Made by a program: the position numbers and the translations under genes
Part shown: positions 42,413-54,828 of the stretch, one piece after another
Layout: each line of letters starts with the position of its first letter
Position numbering within the stretch: the stretch's first letter is position 1
The notes under the pieces: model-generated
What the model was told of the DNA's origin: nothing
The model's database searches: none
The model's input: only the letters and a program-made list of their open reading frames with translations
Source of the DNA: Xenoacremonium recifei
Lineage: Eukaryota > Ascomycota > Sordariomycetes > Hypocreales > Nectriaceae
NCBI GenBank assembly: GCA_012184525.1
Contig: WOFQ01000022.1
Span: 486,219 to 550,218, forward strand
Reading direction: 5' to 3'
Length of the DNA: 64,000 bases

Positions 42413-44582
42413 CTAGTTACGCGATGAGCTCGAGCCGTTACCGAAGTCTGGTTCCCGCTCGGGGAGGTGCTTCTTCTCCTTGCGGCCCTTGATGACGAAT
42501 TCGGACATGATCTGAATATGATCGGCGGGGAAGTGCCAGTTGGGGAACGCAGGCACGCGCTTCAGGTACTCGGCGTCAGGGGGGCCAAGCAAGTTGACCA
42601 CCTCGAGGGTGTTGGTCGAGTACCAGATGTAGTCGATCACGTCGGCAAATCCTGGAGTATAGTTCGTGAAAGGCATCTCATCCGCCGTGTGCTTAGTGTG
42701 GGCGTATGCATCCCGTAGACTGAAGGGGTGCTCGATACCGTCGCGGGTGAAGCTGCCATATTGGAAATTACTGAGTTCCAAGTGGTCAGGGGCGACGCGT
42801 CCCATGTTCATGAGCTCGTACACCGAAGAGTCTTCGGTCGAATTGAAGTCACCACACACGACTAGCGGGATCTCGGTGTTGGTGCGGTACTCTTGGCTTG
42901 GCCCAGGCTCGGCTTGAGGCGTAGCCACCTCTCCGTCGGCCGGTGGCATCACAATCAGCTTCTTGTCCTTGACGGCCGGCCATCGAGCGTATTTCTCGGC
43001 GAGCTTTGTAACATGCTCCATGAGAATACCCGTCTGAATAACCTTGACGTCGGCTAGTGCTGAATCCCAAGTCAGATGTACGTTGACCAAAATGATGCGG
43101 GCGCCAGTCAGTCTGGATTCGAAGAAGCAGATGACGGCGATGTTGTCCTTTGGCATGACTCGGTTGAAGACATCGTGCTGGTTCTTCATATCCGGACGGT
43201 TGATGGCAATCGTAGCAAACTCAATCAGTTGCTTGTCGAGAAGAATGAACTTGCTTTGTTTGTAGAACACAGCGCAACCATCGACCGACTGCGCATCCTT
43301 CTCCGACATGGTCTTGGCTCGAGACTTCGGCCAGTGTACGCCCTTGTAATCCAGTTGCGCCAGGTCGGGGCTAAGGTCCTCCTTGAATGCATCGGTGGAC
43401 ACTTCTTGCAAGGCCAGGAAATCCGCATCTCTAAGGCGGAGTTCCTCCATAATGCAATCCTTGCGGTACTCCCACGTAAGGGCTCCAGAGGGTGTGTATC
43501 CGTAGGTTTGAGCCGTTGCATACTTGTCGCAAAGAACGTTCCAGGAGAAGACCTTGATGTGTTCCAAGCTGGGCGAGACGTCCTCTTGGATGGGGATCAA
43601 GGCTCGGTTGGCAGGAGGTACGGGTACTACGAATGTGTCAGTGTCTGGATGGGATTGTCTGAGGCGTCGGGTACGTCAACTTACTAGGAGCGCTCTCCCG
43701 GAGAGCAGATATCAGGCTCCGGGTCCCCTTTTCCATGATCTCTTGCTTGAACGTCGGCTCCAGGGGGTTTCCTTCGATACCAAGCATTTCCAATGAATGA
43801 AGTGAACCCAACTCAAAAGGGAGTTCCGCGATATTGTTGTTGAAGAGCAGCAGCTGTTTCAGGTATGTGCACATGCCTATCTCGGGAGGAATTTCCGTGA
43901 TCTGGTTGAATGAGGCATCGAGGTGGCGTAATTGTCGGAGCTCTCCGATCTCTTTCGGCAGACTGGTGAGTTTGTTTGAGGCGATATAGAGCTCGCTGAG
44001 GAATTTATAGTTGAACAACTCAAGTGCCAGGTTGCGCAGGCCCTGGCCACTCATGTCCATGTTGTGCCAATCTTGCCTCTCGTTCTCCTTCTCGATTGCC
44101 CACGGTCTCCTTCTATCGATCGTGTTATCCTCGCCGTCCGCTTGCGCTTTCAGCGTCGAAGGAGGAGGACCACCAATTCCCTTATTCTCGGAGGCCTTCA
44201 ATCGAGCGTAGTAGTGTGGCTGTTGTTGATCGGTCATGGCGGTATGGGCTCGTTCTGACTCCTTTTGCAGTCGAAGTTGTTCTTGCCACATCTCGTTCTG
44301 GGGAGCTTGCCCAGGCCGGGGCGTCGTTGAGTGGCCATTCTGGAGGGCGTTGGTGTTGAAGGGAGCCGAGTTAGAGAGAACGCCCGATGCGAAGCCCGGG
44401 TGATGGCTGAGACCGTTGGTGCCAGCTAGCCCATGATCGTGCTGAAGGCCTTGAGGATGATGTTGAGCCTGGGAGGGATGCTGGTGCTGGGCGTGTTGAT
44501 AATTGTATAGTAGGTTTGGGATTCCGCGCCCTGCACCATTCAGCCGGGCATGTTGGCCCTGCTGATGGGTTTGCGAGTACAT
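42413..44582 (-). CDS. CCR4: CCR4 deadenylase
   Basis: Two exons, 44582-43685 and 43626-42413 (58-nt intron), give 703 residues. This is the poly(A)-specific exonuclease of the CCR4-NOT complex, which shortens mRNA tails in the cytoplasm. The N-terminus (1-130) is Gln/His-rich low complexity. Leucine-rich repeats follow at about 180-285 (LTSLPKEIGELRQL, EIPPEIG, LPFELGSL), the surface that binds NOT1/CAF1. The endonuclease-exonuclease-phosphatase domain runs from about 315 to 690, with the Mg-binding Glu in ALQEVS, GDFNST, and the catalytic His in ADHIQ. The intron lies between the LRR and nuclease domains. The start is the first ATG of the open frame. An upstream exon is possible, since some annotated orthologues begin further out. 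Confidence 0.95.
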
Positions 44583-47500
44583 GCCGGTAGAGATTTGCGG
44601 ACCGCCAAACTACGGAGGGCAATTGGGTAGTACTGGAAGAGCGTTCACCAGCGCGAGGCGGCGGTCGGTAATCTTGAGCAATGAGGAGGCTTGTGTCTGT
44701 GCGAGGAGGGCGATGGAGGTGTTGGTGATCATCGGCAGGGTCGATTCGCGCTGGCCGGGTTGGCGGGGAAGATAGGCAAGGGTACGAGAGCCGCCACCAA
44801 CGCGGAGAGCTTGACACCTCACCCGAGGCTGAAGAGGAGGGACAGGAGTGATGACGGTAGGTTGCGTCTGCGCATGGGCCCGTCGCTGTAAACTGCAGTG
44901 CATAAGCACTCGTGAGGTGGAAGGCGGCCGGGCGGATTAGGACTAGACGTCGCGGTTCGTCGTGGGCCTCAGAAGCTCATCGAAGGGTTGGGGCACGGAG
45001 GTGCAAAGTGGCATTCGGGGGGGTTCGCTGGGGTCTCAATGAAGGCAAAGTTGTGGCGGATGGAGGAGTCTTGTAGGTTGGCAGCGGAGGAGGAGAGAGG
45101 ATGCGGCGGAAGTCTGTGGATGTAGACAATGGTCTGGAGAAGAACAGTTAGTCACAGCTGCAGAGGGAGAGACATGAGGTGCAAGAGGGGATCCGAGCTT
45201 TTGCGACACGTCGGTGTCCCTTGCTCGGTAGGGTCGCCGCCCTCGCTAGGGGTGACGCACAATGACAGAGAGAGCGCTGAAGGGTGATATAATCACTGTA
45301 GTTCCAACTGATATGGTGGTGACGGAATAAGAAGCGTTGATATCAAGTTTGGTTGCCGCATGGAGTCCGTCGAGGGCTGGTGACGCTGCGGCGAAGGAAT
45401 CACCGTCCTGGGCGATGGCGGAATCACGTGGTGCCTTGCTCCGCACTTGGAATCCACCGCTGAAAGGCTGAGCGGCGCCTGGTCACGTGCCAGGCTGAAG
45501 TCCGCCAGGCGATAACAGCGGCAGCCCGATAACGGCAACTCTGATTGCACTGTAAGTTGCCGTTGGAATGAATTCGCCATCTGGCCTTTCTTGCTCCTGC
45601 AGCCCCTCACCATGATGAGTTTTATCCGTCAGGCACAAGGGGGAAGCAGCGAGAAGCAGCTCGCGCCAGATTGACTCAGCCCTTGCGACAGGTGATCGCA
45701 TGAGCTGCTCACAGGCTTGTTTGACGTGATTGGAGCCTGTGTCGAATACGGAGTATTCCTCATTCTTTCCTGAGGTGGTTTTAGAATACGCTGTATACTC
45801 TGTAGAGGTACCTCACTCACATTCAACTAAGTAAGGTACGTACTTGCGAATCCTGTACAGCCTTGCCTAAAGCGGAATGCGTTCATCATCGTCGAAAATT
45901 ACGATTAAAAAGTAATATCGAACATTTCCAGCTCAAGCCAGAGCCCATGAGAGGACATCTCAGCAGAAGTTTTGTTGTTGTAATTGCATTATTGCTGATG
46001 AGTGGGCTCGGTCTTTGCAAGCCTTCCCCCCCTCAAAGGCCCCAGCCTCGTCTGTGATTAAGTATGGCTTGGAATCGTGAGATGCTCATTGCTTATGCCA
46101 ACGATCAGCCTCGAGGGACAATTTGGGATGGTTAATCCTCTTCTAAGCAATAAACGGCGATTTTATAAGTCAATACGTGATATGAGTCTTTTTCTGGCGT
46201 GTGGTTTACTTCAACAACCGAGGATAGGGTAGACGAAGCGGCTCACGGTCTCTTTGTGTCAATTGCTACGAGATATTTTATGACTTTGGAGAGCACGCGC
46301 GGCAATGGAGTCTCCGCCTATCGAATATGAGAGCTTTGGAGCCAACCCAACACCATTGTCTCTTTCGAGAACTTACAGCCGGCTGTCAATCACCAAAATG
46401 CCGGCACTTTAGGCGACCGGCCGCCAAATGGGGCCACCCACTTGCACTTGGAGCGCTTATAAAAAGCAAGGAGGAAGAAGGTGACAAGAATAACCAAGAC
46501 GAAAATCTCTTGACCGCCGGGCGATGGGCAGATCTCGCGCTTGTGGGCTCCGATACTGCCCGACCAGCCAAAGCGAGCATCTTGGATAGGGCCGGGAGAG
46601 AGACCGTCTAGATAGGGAGGTACTTTTTGGCTTGACTTGATACACTGCATCGCTTCTTACCTCTTCCACGATGGCCTCAAGCACAAGGATGCAGCGCTCG
46701 GCCTCTCTGTCTCCTGCAGCCCGAACAAAAGCCCGAGCAGAACCAACCAGCGCGAACCTGACACCTGAGCTGTGGCTTGATACGGACTTGCGTTCTCCAT
46801 GCGGGGAAGATGCAGAGCGTTGGAAGGGTCGAAAAGCACCGGCTGCTCACTCTGCTCCACACAACCATCACAGCTCAGTGCCAGGCCCAGGGCCGAATGG
46901 GAATGGGGGAGCGCTTAGACAGGAAGTGACTCGCCATAGCATCACGCCGACCGCCAGAAGGAATCAGGGCATGGGCGAGGGGAGGAGGGGAAGAGGCCGA
47001 TGGTCCAGCCGGCGCCCGACGGACACAGAGAGGTATATAGCAAGCATCTGGCCATGGCCCTCGGGACTAGGGAGACACTCTGCTTTTGCTCTTGTTCAAC
47101 GCGTCGCATTATCTCCAGCTCAACAGTTCCATCCACATCCTCCATATCAGCGACGGAGGATTCCGCGCCCGGGGCTGGGAGTCCAATCTGCACGGGGCGC
47201 CGGTGGCTGCAAACGAGGCTTTTGCCCGGCAGCGCCATCATTTCTGTTGTGACCAGCAATCTGGATTCCGGAACACCATCGCCCGGAATAAGCGTCATGG
47301 GAAGCATTTCAGAGGCAATCTTGTCAGTCCTGGGAATCGACGGTCTGATAATAGAAGAGGCGGCGACAGTGTCAGAAGAAACGGAGAGCGGGCTCTTACA
47401 GTAACAGCAGCATGGGCGACGCAAAGAAAGGACTCATCACCTAAACTACAGTACATACCACGTTACGAAGATTACGACTCACGAATTACCTGATCCGCGA

Positions 47501-48273
47501 CCGACCTCCTGGGGCTTGCATCGGCTGTCCCGCCGGCTGACGTTCAGTAGCACAGATCATCAATATTCATCATCGATCCGTGTCACATTCGGCCAAATTT
47601 GAATCCGCTGGACGAACGGATCCGGCCAGGCCAGGCGAGGCGAGGCATCGCAAAGAGGACGCGATATCCGCACGGCGACATCGTGTGAAAGGGGAATCTA
47701 CCCGCCGTTCCCGCGGGGGACCGTCCCGGAGAGGGCCAGCAAGCCAGGCCACTGCAACCGCACTGTAACGGTGCAGGCATCTCGAAACATCAACAAACGC
47801 TAGGGGGGGAGCATTGGCCCGGTCAGGCCTCGTTCGATCAGCGAGGGGAGATTCTTCTCGAGTCAGTTGCTCACCGGAAGGCCGCAACCCCCGTCCCGCG
47901 GCGGAGCTGGAGCTGGAGTCGTTCTAGAAGTGTCGTTGCGAGAAGGTCGAAACCTCTTGCGAAACATTTCAGACGGCAGCGGTGGATACGAAAGACGGCC
48001 AGGAACAGAGCCAATTGGCGAGGTTACCTTGGGTCAGGTTCCAGTGGGCTTCTTCCCTGGTAGGTTCAGGTCAGGTTCGGCTGGGCCGCCCCTCCACCAC
48101 CGCGAGACCCCTCTCGGACTGCCCTAAAGATCCCCTAACCTCCCCTAAAGCCCCTGGCCAGGCCGCTGGAAGTCGCTCCCGGGGCGCTTCCGGGGGGACG
48201 GACTTCCTTGAGAGAGTGGAGGGTCGGGCCAAGCAAGCCAGCCCAGGGCAGAGGAGAGAGGGAAGAGGTCACA
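44583..48273. other. long divergent intergenic region (CCR4 / methyltransferase)
   Basis: This is 3.7 kb without a gene I can support. The parts near 44.6-45.2 and 47.5-48.27 kb are GC-rich leaders. From 46.67 to 47.45 kb several overlapping frames are open on both strands (for example 46671-47252 and 47000-47404). They have biased composition, no domains and no consistent splice model, so I treat them as composition effects. STRE-type words cluster at 48089-48155. Confidence 0.45.
48089..48155. promoter_or_regulatory. cluster of five CCCCT (STRE) elements
   Basis: CCCCT occurs at 48089-48093, 48108-48112, 48132-48136, 48142-48146 and 48151-48155, all in one orientation, 120-185 bp before the methyltransferase ATG. 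AGGGG/CCCCT is the stress-response element of Msn2/4 and related C2H2 factors. Function here is inferred. Confidence 0.5.
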
Positions 48274-50355
48274 ATGTCGGAATGGAGCGGATTTATGTAC
48301 GCCGCCGTCACCCCTTTCCCCTACGGCCTGCAGCGTCAAAAGGAGCGGCGGTCCAGCAGGGGCCAGCAGCAGACTCTGCAGCAGCAGCAACAGGAGCAAG
48401 AGCAGCAGCAGCAGCATCGTCGCTCTGGCTCGGACTCGCGAGTTGCTGCGTCTGCATCCGAGTCCGCCTCCTCCGCCTCGCCCTCAGCCTCAGCATCAGC
48501 CTCCAGCAAGAGCAGCTCCCGCCGCCACCACCACCACCACCGCACTCTGCGACACTCGCGCACCTCCAGCGGCAGCCAGAGCCAGGCGAGCTCGTCGTCC
48601 CACGAGGAGCGGGAGTCGTCGCTGCACTCGCTGCCGTCGAGCTCCAATTCAACCTCCAACCCCAATAGCAGCAGCATCGCCACTGCTACCACCACCACCA
48701 CCACTCCCAACACCAGCAGCCCACCGACCAGCCGCGCTGCTGCTCTTCCTCCTATACTAAAGTCGCCGAGCTACGACCAGCCTCGTCGTCCGCAGCGGCC
48801 TCAGCTTTACAATCCCTCGACGGTCTGGGCTGAGACGCGGGCCTTGTCGTCGACCTCTGCCCCGACCTCGACGCCCACCTCGACACCCACCTCGCCGCGA
48901 CCTCTTCCCCTCCTCCACCACCACTCCGGCTCAGGCTTCTTCTCCAGCAGCCACGGTCCCAAGGCCTGGCACCGCCATCGCCATCGCAAAGCCAGAGAAG
49001 CGCCCGCGTCCTCGTCCGTCGACCTGAAAGATGCTACCATGTACTCCGAGATGGACAGCAACAAGCTCGTCCCGGGCACCACCAAGCAGATAAGCCTGCC
49101 CTTCTCGCGCACCGAGTCCATCTCGTCTGCCAGCGGCGCCACCACTCACTCGGCCCGCACCATGACCTCGACGGAACCGTCCAATTCCTCCGACAACACG
49201 GCCCAGACGAAGCCCTTCGTGGTCCGCAATGGCCGGACCTACTACAACGACCCCACGCTGCCCTACCCGCTGCCATGCGATCTCACCGAGCTGCACCGCC
49301 AATGCCTGCGCACGCTGCTGCTGATCCAGGTCTATGGCGGCCCCGTCAGCTCCCCGGCGCTGCAGTCGAACCCGCCGCAAAAGGTGCTCGAGGTCGGCTG
49401 CGGCTCTGGCTTCTGGAGCATGATGTGCCACCGATACTACAAGGAGCGCGGCCACAGCGGCATCTCCTTCACCGGCATCGACATCGCACCGCTCGCCCCT
49501 GGCAGCGCCAACACGCCCGCCGACTCCAGCAAGCCCGACAAGGACCTGAACTGGCGCTTCATCCAGCATGATCTGCGCCAATTGCCTTGGCCCATACCAG
49601 ACGACGAGTTTGACCTCGTCATGGTCAAGGATGCCGCCCTCATGATCCCTAACCAGCTTTACCAGGGCTTCATGGAGGAGTATATCCGCATACTCAAGCC
49701 CGGCGGCACACTCGAGCTGTGGGAGAGTGACGGCGCTATTCGCATGCTCCGACCCCACGTGCCGAGTCCTGTCTCAGGCTCCGATGATGAGAAGGAGCAA
49801 GAGGCGGCATCAAACCTAGGCGCTTATATCATGACAGCTAATACCCCCCTCTCGGCACCCTTAAACACCTTCCTGGTCGAATACAACCAATGGCTGTCGC
49901 GAGCCCTGGAGGCCCGCAAGCTGTCGCCCGTCCCCTGCGCTCTTGTCACTCCGCTGCTGATTCAGGAGTCCGACGCAATCACGGAGATGCGATCGAAGCG
50001 CATGGTGATTCCCCTGAGCGAGGTCCGCTGGGAGCGCGAAGGTGTCGGCGGTGTCGTCACCAAGGACGGCAAGTCGTACGTCGAGATGAAGGGCAAGGGC
50101 ATGCCGCACCAGCGTGTCGAGAAGAAGACGTTGACATCGGGCCAAGCTGCCCTGCGCAGGACGGCTCTGTTGACCGTGGTCGAGCAGATCCAGGCCCTAG
50201 AGCCCATCCTGCGTGAGGCCAGTGGCAAGAGCCTCGACGAATGGGACGTATGGCAGGGCAAGATGATGGCCGACTTGATGACTGAGAATGGCACGAGTTG
50301 GGGAGAGTGTCTCGAGGTGGGAGCTTGGACGGCCAAGAAGAGGCTGAAGAAATGA
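48274..50355 (+). CDS. SAM-dependent methyltransferase with long low-complexity N-terminus
   Basis: A single exon of 693 residues; the start ATG gives MSEWSGFMYAAVTPFPYG. Residues 25-310 are low complexity: a polyglutamine tract, Ser-rich, His-rich and Thr-rich runs encoded by CAG, CCA/CAC and similar microsatellites. A Rossmann methyltransferase domain follows from about 350. Motif I is VLEVGCGSGFWS (about 371-382), an acidic GIDIAPL strand end lies near 410, DEFDLVMVKDA near 448, and LKPGGTLELWE near 475. The substrate is unknown. The domain resembles the broad methyltransferase type common in ascomycetes. The disordered N-terminus suggests regulation by phosphorylation or partner binding. 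STRE-like elements lie upstream. Confidence 0.88.
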   Translation: MSEWSGFMYAAVTPFPYGLQRQKERRSSRGQQQTLQQQQQEQEQQQQHRRSGSDSRVAASASESASSASPSASASASSKSSSRRHHHHHRTLRHSRTSSGSQSQASSSSHEERESSLHSLPSSSNSTSNPNSSSIATATTTTTTPNTSSPPTSRAAALPPILKSPSYDQPRRPQRPQLYNPSTVWAETRALSSTSAPTSTPTSTPTSPRPLPLLHHHSGSGFFSSSHGPKAWHRHRHRKAREAPASSSVDLKDATMYSEMDSNKLVPGTTKQISLPFSRTESISSASGATTHSARTMTSTEPSNSSDNTAQTKPFVVRNGRTYYNDPTLPYPLPCDLTELHRQCLRTLLLIQVYGGPVSSPALQSNPPQKVLEVGCGSGFWSMMCHRYYKERGHSGISFTGIDIAPLAPGSANTPADSSKPDKDLNWRFIQHDLRQLPWPIPDDEFDLVMVKDAALMIPNQLYQGFMEEYIRILKPGGTLELWESDGAIRMLRPHVPSPVSGSDDEKEQEAASNLGAYIMTANTPLSAPLNTFLVEYNQWLSRALEARKLSPVPCALVTPLLIQESDAITEMRSKRMVIPLSEVRWEREGVGGVVTKDGKSYVEMKGKGMPHQRVEKKTLTSGQAALRRTALLTVVEQIQALEPILREASGKSLDEWDVWQGKMMADLMTENGTSWGECLEVGAWTAKKRLKK

Positions 50356-50960
50356 ACAACGACACGATTGTAGACACGATGGCATGCAACACACGAGCAC
50401 CACGTAGCCCATATCTACGCGAAAGCACGCACACGATTTGATATTGGACTTGATGATTGAGGGTTCCTATCACTGCATTACATTGCTACCAAAAATTTCT
50501 TCTTCTATCTACGCAATCTTCGATGATTTGCGCTTTCAGGCGTCGGGATCATATCGTTTCCTCAGCGTTCGATATCTTTTCAGGTAGTACCTATACCCTC
50601 ATGTCAGCAAAAGGCATGCATACGCACACACCAAAAAAAAGGAGCATAGGCCGGGGAAAGGCAGGCTGGGCAGAGGATGGGCTTGCATCGGGTGGTAGAA
50701 TGAACGTTTCTTGTGTGGGTGATGATTTATGGGTTCCTTTCTTCTTGCATCCTTGAACATCTGGCGGGGTCTTTCGGGATACTTTGCCCTTGAACATATC
50801 GGGCGTGAATTTGGATGGTAGGGATAGACGGGAAGGCACATAGGCAATTGAGTCTTTGAATCTGATATCTCGTGTTGTCATTGGAAGTGTAGTGTGACGA
50901 TGTGCACGCGAGGGACAGCTCGAACCCAGCCCACTGGAGGGAGGCAAGAATGTTCACAAC
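50356..50960. other. intergenic, tail-to-tail
   Basis: This is the 3' region between the methyltransferase and the small LYR gene. Frames at 50591-50947 read through it but carry no motif. Confidence 0.45.
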
Positions 50961-51419
50961 TTACAGTGCCTCAATTTCTGCAAGTGATCTGTTAGAGTGA
51001 CGAGAAGCCTAGTAAGATACTCAATGAATCGCACCTTTCTTGACAAACTCGGCCTGGGCGATGCCCTGCCGAATCTTTCCTTCGTCCCGCTCCGCAGCCT
51101 TGGAGATGAAGGCCTTGTGTAGCCGCGGGCGAAAGTAGTCGTAACCCAATGGGTATTCCCGACCAAGGTACAGTAGCTCTAGATATCATGAAATGTCAGA
51201 AGCCTTCTTGTATTGGTAATGGATTTCGGGAAGCCAAGTTAATGGACAAATATAGCTTCATCGCAGCTCCCTGCACTTATGACGTTGATAGCATGAAGGC
51301 TGAAGTCGATGTTCAAGTCCCAGAGCTTCCCATGGAAAGATCAAAAGTCGAAGTAAAAGCAACTCACCCTTATATATGGCAATTACCTGCCGTCTAAGTT
51401 CAGGGTTCGGGCTCGACAT
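50961..51419 (-). CDS. LYR-motif protein, ETFRF1/LYRM5 family
   Basis: Three exons, 51419-51368, 51178-51035 and 50977-50961, total 213 nt and give 70 residues. No single frame shows it. The spliced protein begins MSSPNPELRRQVIAIYKELL, then LGREYPLGYDYFRPRLHKAF, and ends EFVKKEIEAL. This is the pattern of the LYR/complex1 family member ETFRF1 (LYRM5), a mitochondrial helical protein that binds electron-transfer flavoprotein and can displace its FAD. The usual LYR tripeptide position holds IYKELL, and the YDYFRPRLHKAF block is the strongest evidence. Introns are 189 and 57 nt; the last exon is only 17 nt. The gene shares a 276-bp divergent promoter with the next gene. Confidence 0.85.
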
Positions 51420-51695
51420 TGCTGGGCAAGCGGGTGCATCTTGATGTAGAATCTCCGTGAGCTCGGCTTGTTTCACCGAGAGATAAGAGAGCGTATCAGC
51501 GGCTGTGGCGGGACCCCTGCTGCGCCTCCCCCAGATTAGCCACACTTCAGGGACGTGGAGAGCTTCAGCCACTCGCCGTTAAGTAACCTTAGACAACCTC
51601 CATCTTCAACATCGCAACCTCAATATCCCGCCCTCAACAGACCAATTTACCTCGTTCACGCCCCGCTGCTGCTGGACAGCTTTTCCTTGTGAATC
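51420..51695. promoter_or_regulatory. bidirectional promoter
   Basis: This is 276 bp between divergent start codons of the LYR protein and the unknown 287-residue protein. No specific site is recognised. Confidence 0.5.
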
Positions 51696-52671
51696 ATGGT
51701 GGTCCCCAAGGTTCCTCCTGGTCCGCCTGCCTTGCGTGTCTTCACAACGCTTAATCGCTTCCATGGTCAGCGTTATGCCCCCTTCATGCCGCGTCGTGTC
51801 TTTGAGCAGACCGATCCGGGCCGCAAGGGGGAGCATCGATATGTGCTGAACAGCATTTATCACGACCTAGGAGTCCTGATCTTTGCGGGCGCGAATGATT
51901 CGCAGGTGAGCCGGATTGCGGCCCTCTTGAAGCGGCTGACGGATGCTGGGGGGCCGCAACGTATTTGGCCCTATGAACGTGGCTGGCGGCGGTGGAAGAC
52001 AATCAGGCTGCCTCAACAAGACATTCTTCTTGATGAGGCTTGGACTAAACAGGTTGGTGTTCCGGTTAGTGGGATATCATGGAACCTTGGACTGACTGGT
52101 AGTGCAGGAAGGGTCTTTGGGAGTCTTGGGGATACAACAGCTCGTACCCTCTGTCACAAGTGAGATCCTACGTGATGTGAATGAGCGGTGTGAAAAAGAA
52201 ACCGCAGGCACGATACGGTTTAAAATTGATCAATTTTTCACTGCGTCGAGAAGTATCGCAAGATCTGTTGTCCACGTGAGTGCCTTCAACTTATCACGAC
52301 TAGCTGCACCAACTGACATTCCCTCTCTGTAGCCCACAGTCAATGGACCGCGAGTCCTCCCCCTTGACGCACAAGTCTACGTCTCTCAACTTGGCGAGCC
52401 ACCAAGCCGGAAGGCTCACCAGGTCATGGTTATCCTAACTACCGCGGGTACAAGCCAGTTCGTCGGTGCCTTCAACTTCGTGTTGCTTCCGTATAGAACC
52501 GGAGAGGACAGGAGGTCAATTGACAGTCAAGGGGTGAAGGTTAATCTATTTGGCGACGCCGAAAAGTTTGGGAGTCGTCAATTGGAGGTTTCGCGGATTG
52601 TGGGTGAGCTGAGGAAGCTGGAGGGAGAGATTTGGAAGGAGAAGTATGAGATGGGACAAACTTCGAACTGA
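51696..52671 (+). CDS. hypothetical protein, three exons
   Basis: Exons 51696-52052, 52108-52275 and 52333-52671 give 287 residues. Both introns (55 and 57 nt) have standard ends, and the first has CTGAC near its 3' end. All junctions are in phase. The protein starts MVVPKVPPGPPALRVFTTLNRFHG and has no signal peptide or clear membrane segment. It ends in a charged helix (RIVGELRKLEGEIWKEKYEMG). I recognise no domain. Regular splicing and even composition argue for a real gene. It shares a promoter with the LYR protein, which hints at (but does not show) related expression. Confidence 0.7.
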
Positions 52672-54243
52672 TCATACGAGAGTATGGGAGGTGTCTTGGA
52701 AGGATGAGCACGAGGAGATGATGAAGGAGACAGTCGAACAATATAAGTGAGAGGGACTCAAAAAGAAGGACCTGGAGTTGAAGAAAGGGAGCTCAAATCA
52801 ATGGCTGTTCCTGGGCATTCATGGAAATTGCTCTGGGGTGACTACTCTGTAAATGGACAGGGCATTGAGAGCCGGATGCGCTCTTACATCAATCTCGTTT
52901 CTCTACGTTACTTGCACAGATGCGTACATAGAATAGGGTTAAGACTTGGAAGGATAATGCAGAGGCTGGTACAGCTTTCCATCTGGTGTTTGTCTTCGTG
53001 TGACAATCTAAGGAGATTCTTCTCTAACTACAAATGGCTCAAGGGACAAGAGTGCGAGGTCCAGAAATATCATTGAAGATACTGGTTTAAACAGGCTAGG
53101 CAAGTTAATATTGACCTCATAATGACTCCCTCATTTCGTTTCCTGTGAGCGAACATCGTTACAGGGTATCTAAGTTACCTACCCTGCCGGCTATCACGGT
53201 TGCGTCGGTGCTTCAAACATCACGATGCCCATGTATCTTTTAGTACCTATAGCGAGCCTTTGTATGATTGCTAATGCGAGAATTACCGGAGAAAAAGCAC
53301 GCGACACTATGTAACCTCATCTCTTCAACGACAGGCCGGACCGGCAAATGGAGAGTCAGCAGGCGAGACAAGACTACGACTAGCCGGCCGCTACTGTATG
53401 TAGGCATATCTATGCAACCACTCAATCACAGTATCTGCGGGCACATTCGCTCCCGTACGAGGATGCCGACGTCTCACAGGCGTGATGCATAGGCGTGGTC
53501 GAGACTGATTGGAGGGGATAGAGAGGAATGGGGGCGGAAGGATGTCACGCGGGGGTTTTCATTTATCATGTCGAGAAGAGGGTGGGTGAGGCGCATGAAA
53601 AGCAAAAGGCGGTGATGTGATGATCTCCTCTTGGAGTTGACAGGCGCTACGGTGCGGAGATTGATTGTCGATGCACTCTCGCTCTAGGAACTTCTGCGAT
53701 TGCAACGATGATCCAAGCTTGAACACCGGATTGCCCTCTTGGGGAGCAGCCAGAGTCAGATACGGATAGCTTCGTCGAGAAGAGTCAGCAGACGGCTCCG
53801 CTGGCGATGATCTTTTACCCGCCACGACCTGGACCATTGCTGCTAAGGGCGGGGGATTAACAGCGCATCGTCCAGGATGCAGCGGCATTTGGGGGGTCTC
53901 TGGCGCCCGTCCATCGTGCCTCGTCCGCCGAGCTCGCCTATGTAGGTAGCCGAAGCTTAGGTAGACGACTCAAGATCATGCAGATTGGCTCCGGCGGGAA
54001 ACACTCGCGCCTGGCCAGTGAGAAACTGCCGGGCTGCGCCGCAGCGAGTATCGATGTGTTGACGCATCACGACGAAGCCCCGAATACGGAGCTTTGGAGA
54101 AGAAGCCAGAGATCTGCAACGGCGAGGCTCGGCGAGTCAGCCCACTCCCAACCTCCAGCGAGTCTAAAATCCTTCCTGTCCACACCGTATCTCGCAGCTC
54201 GAGCCGACGAAATGATGCTTAATTCCCTTTATTCCCGCCTTGT

Positions 54244-54263
54244 GATGGGATGGGATGGGATGG
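54244..54263. repeat. GGGAT microsatellite
   Basis: About four GATGG/GGGAT units occur in tandem. This is the reverse complement of the motif at 12990-13013. Confidence 0.8.
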
Positions 54264-54798
54264 CAAAGGCTCATTTCTGACGGGGCACGTGTTTGCGGGA
54301 TTGTGCTGTGCAGGGGGGTTGGAGAAATGCCGACGGAGGCGGCAGCCGAGGCGAGGGGGGAATCTGGTGGAGGAGGGAACTGGAGACGAGGCGCAGGCAG
54401 AAGAGTCTGGGTTGTTGTCACTGTGTCTCGGAAGCTCTGGTAGAGGAAACTCCCTGAGTAAGTCTCGATAGTCGTCTCTGAAGCATCTTATTCTCCGAGC
54501 TGGAGTTGAGGATCAGAGGATCACAGGATGGGCAGAATAGGATCTCGTCTCGACTCCCTCCCACCCACCGTGCCCCCTCGGACTGTGCATATCCCATCCC
54601 CTGCTGCTGTGGGATTTCATATGATCGGCGTCGTGCGGGTTTGATGCTGGCCAGTCGATGCCAGCCAGGGTTGTGCCTCTCCGATGCGCTCCACCAGTGA
54701 CTCTCGCAGGGGTCTGCCCCCTCCCCGGTCCCAGCACCATTGTTTTGAAGCTCAGCAGCAGGGAGCTTTTATCCGTTCCAGCGGGGAGGGGTACTTTT

Positions 54799-54828
54799 GA
54801 GGTGAGGTGAGGCGAGGCGAGGCGAGGT
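54799..54828. repeat. GAGGY pentamer repeat
   Basis: Six tandem GAGGT/GAGGC units occur in a row. Confidence 0.85.

Noticed and set aside
46671..47404. Overlapping open frames of 130-190 codons on both strands
   Set aside because: They overlap in several frames, have biased composition (Ser, Arg, Pro), no domain, and no consistent splice or start signals. They are better explained by GC-rich sequence.
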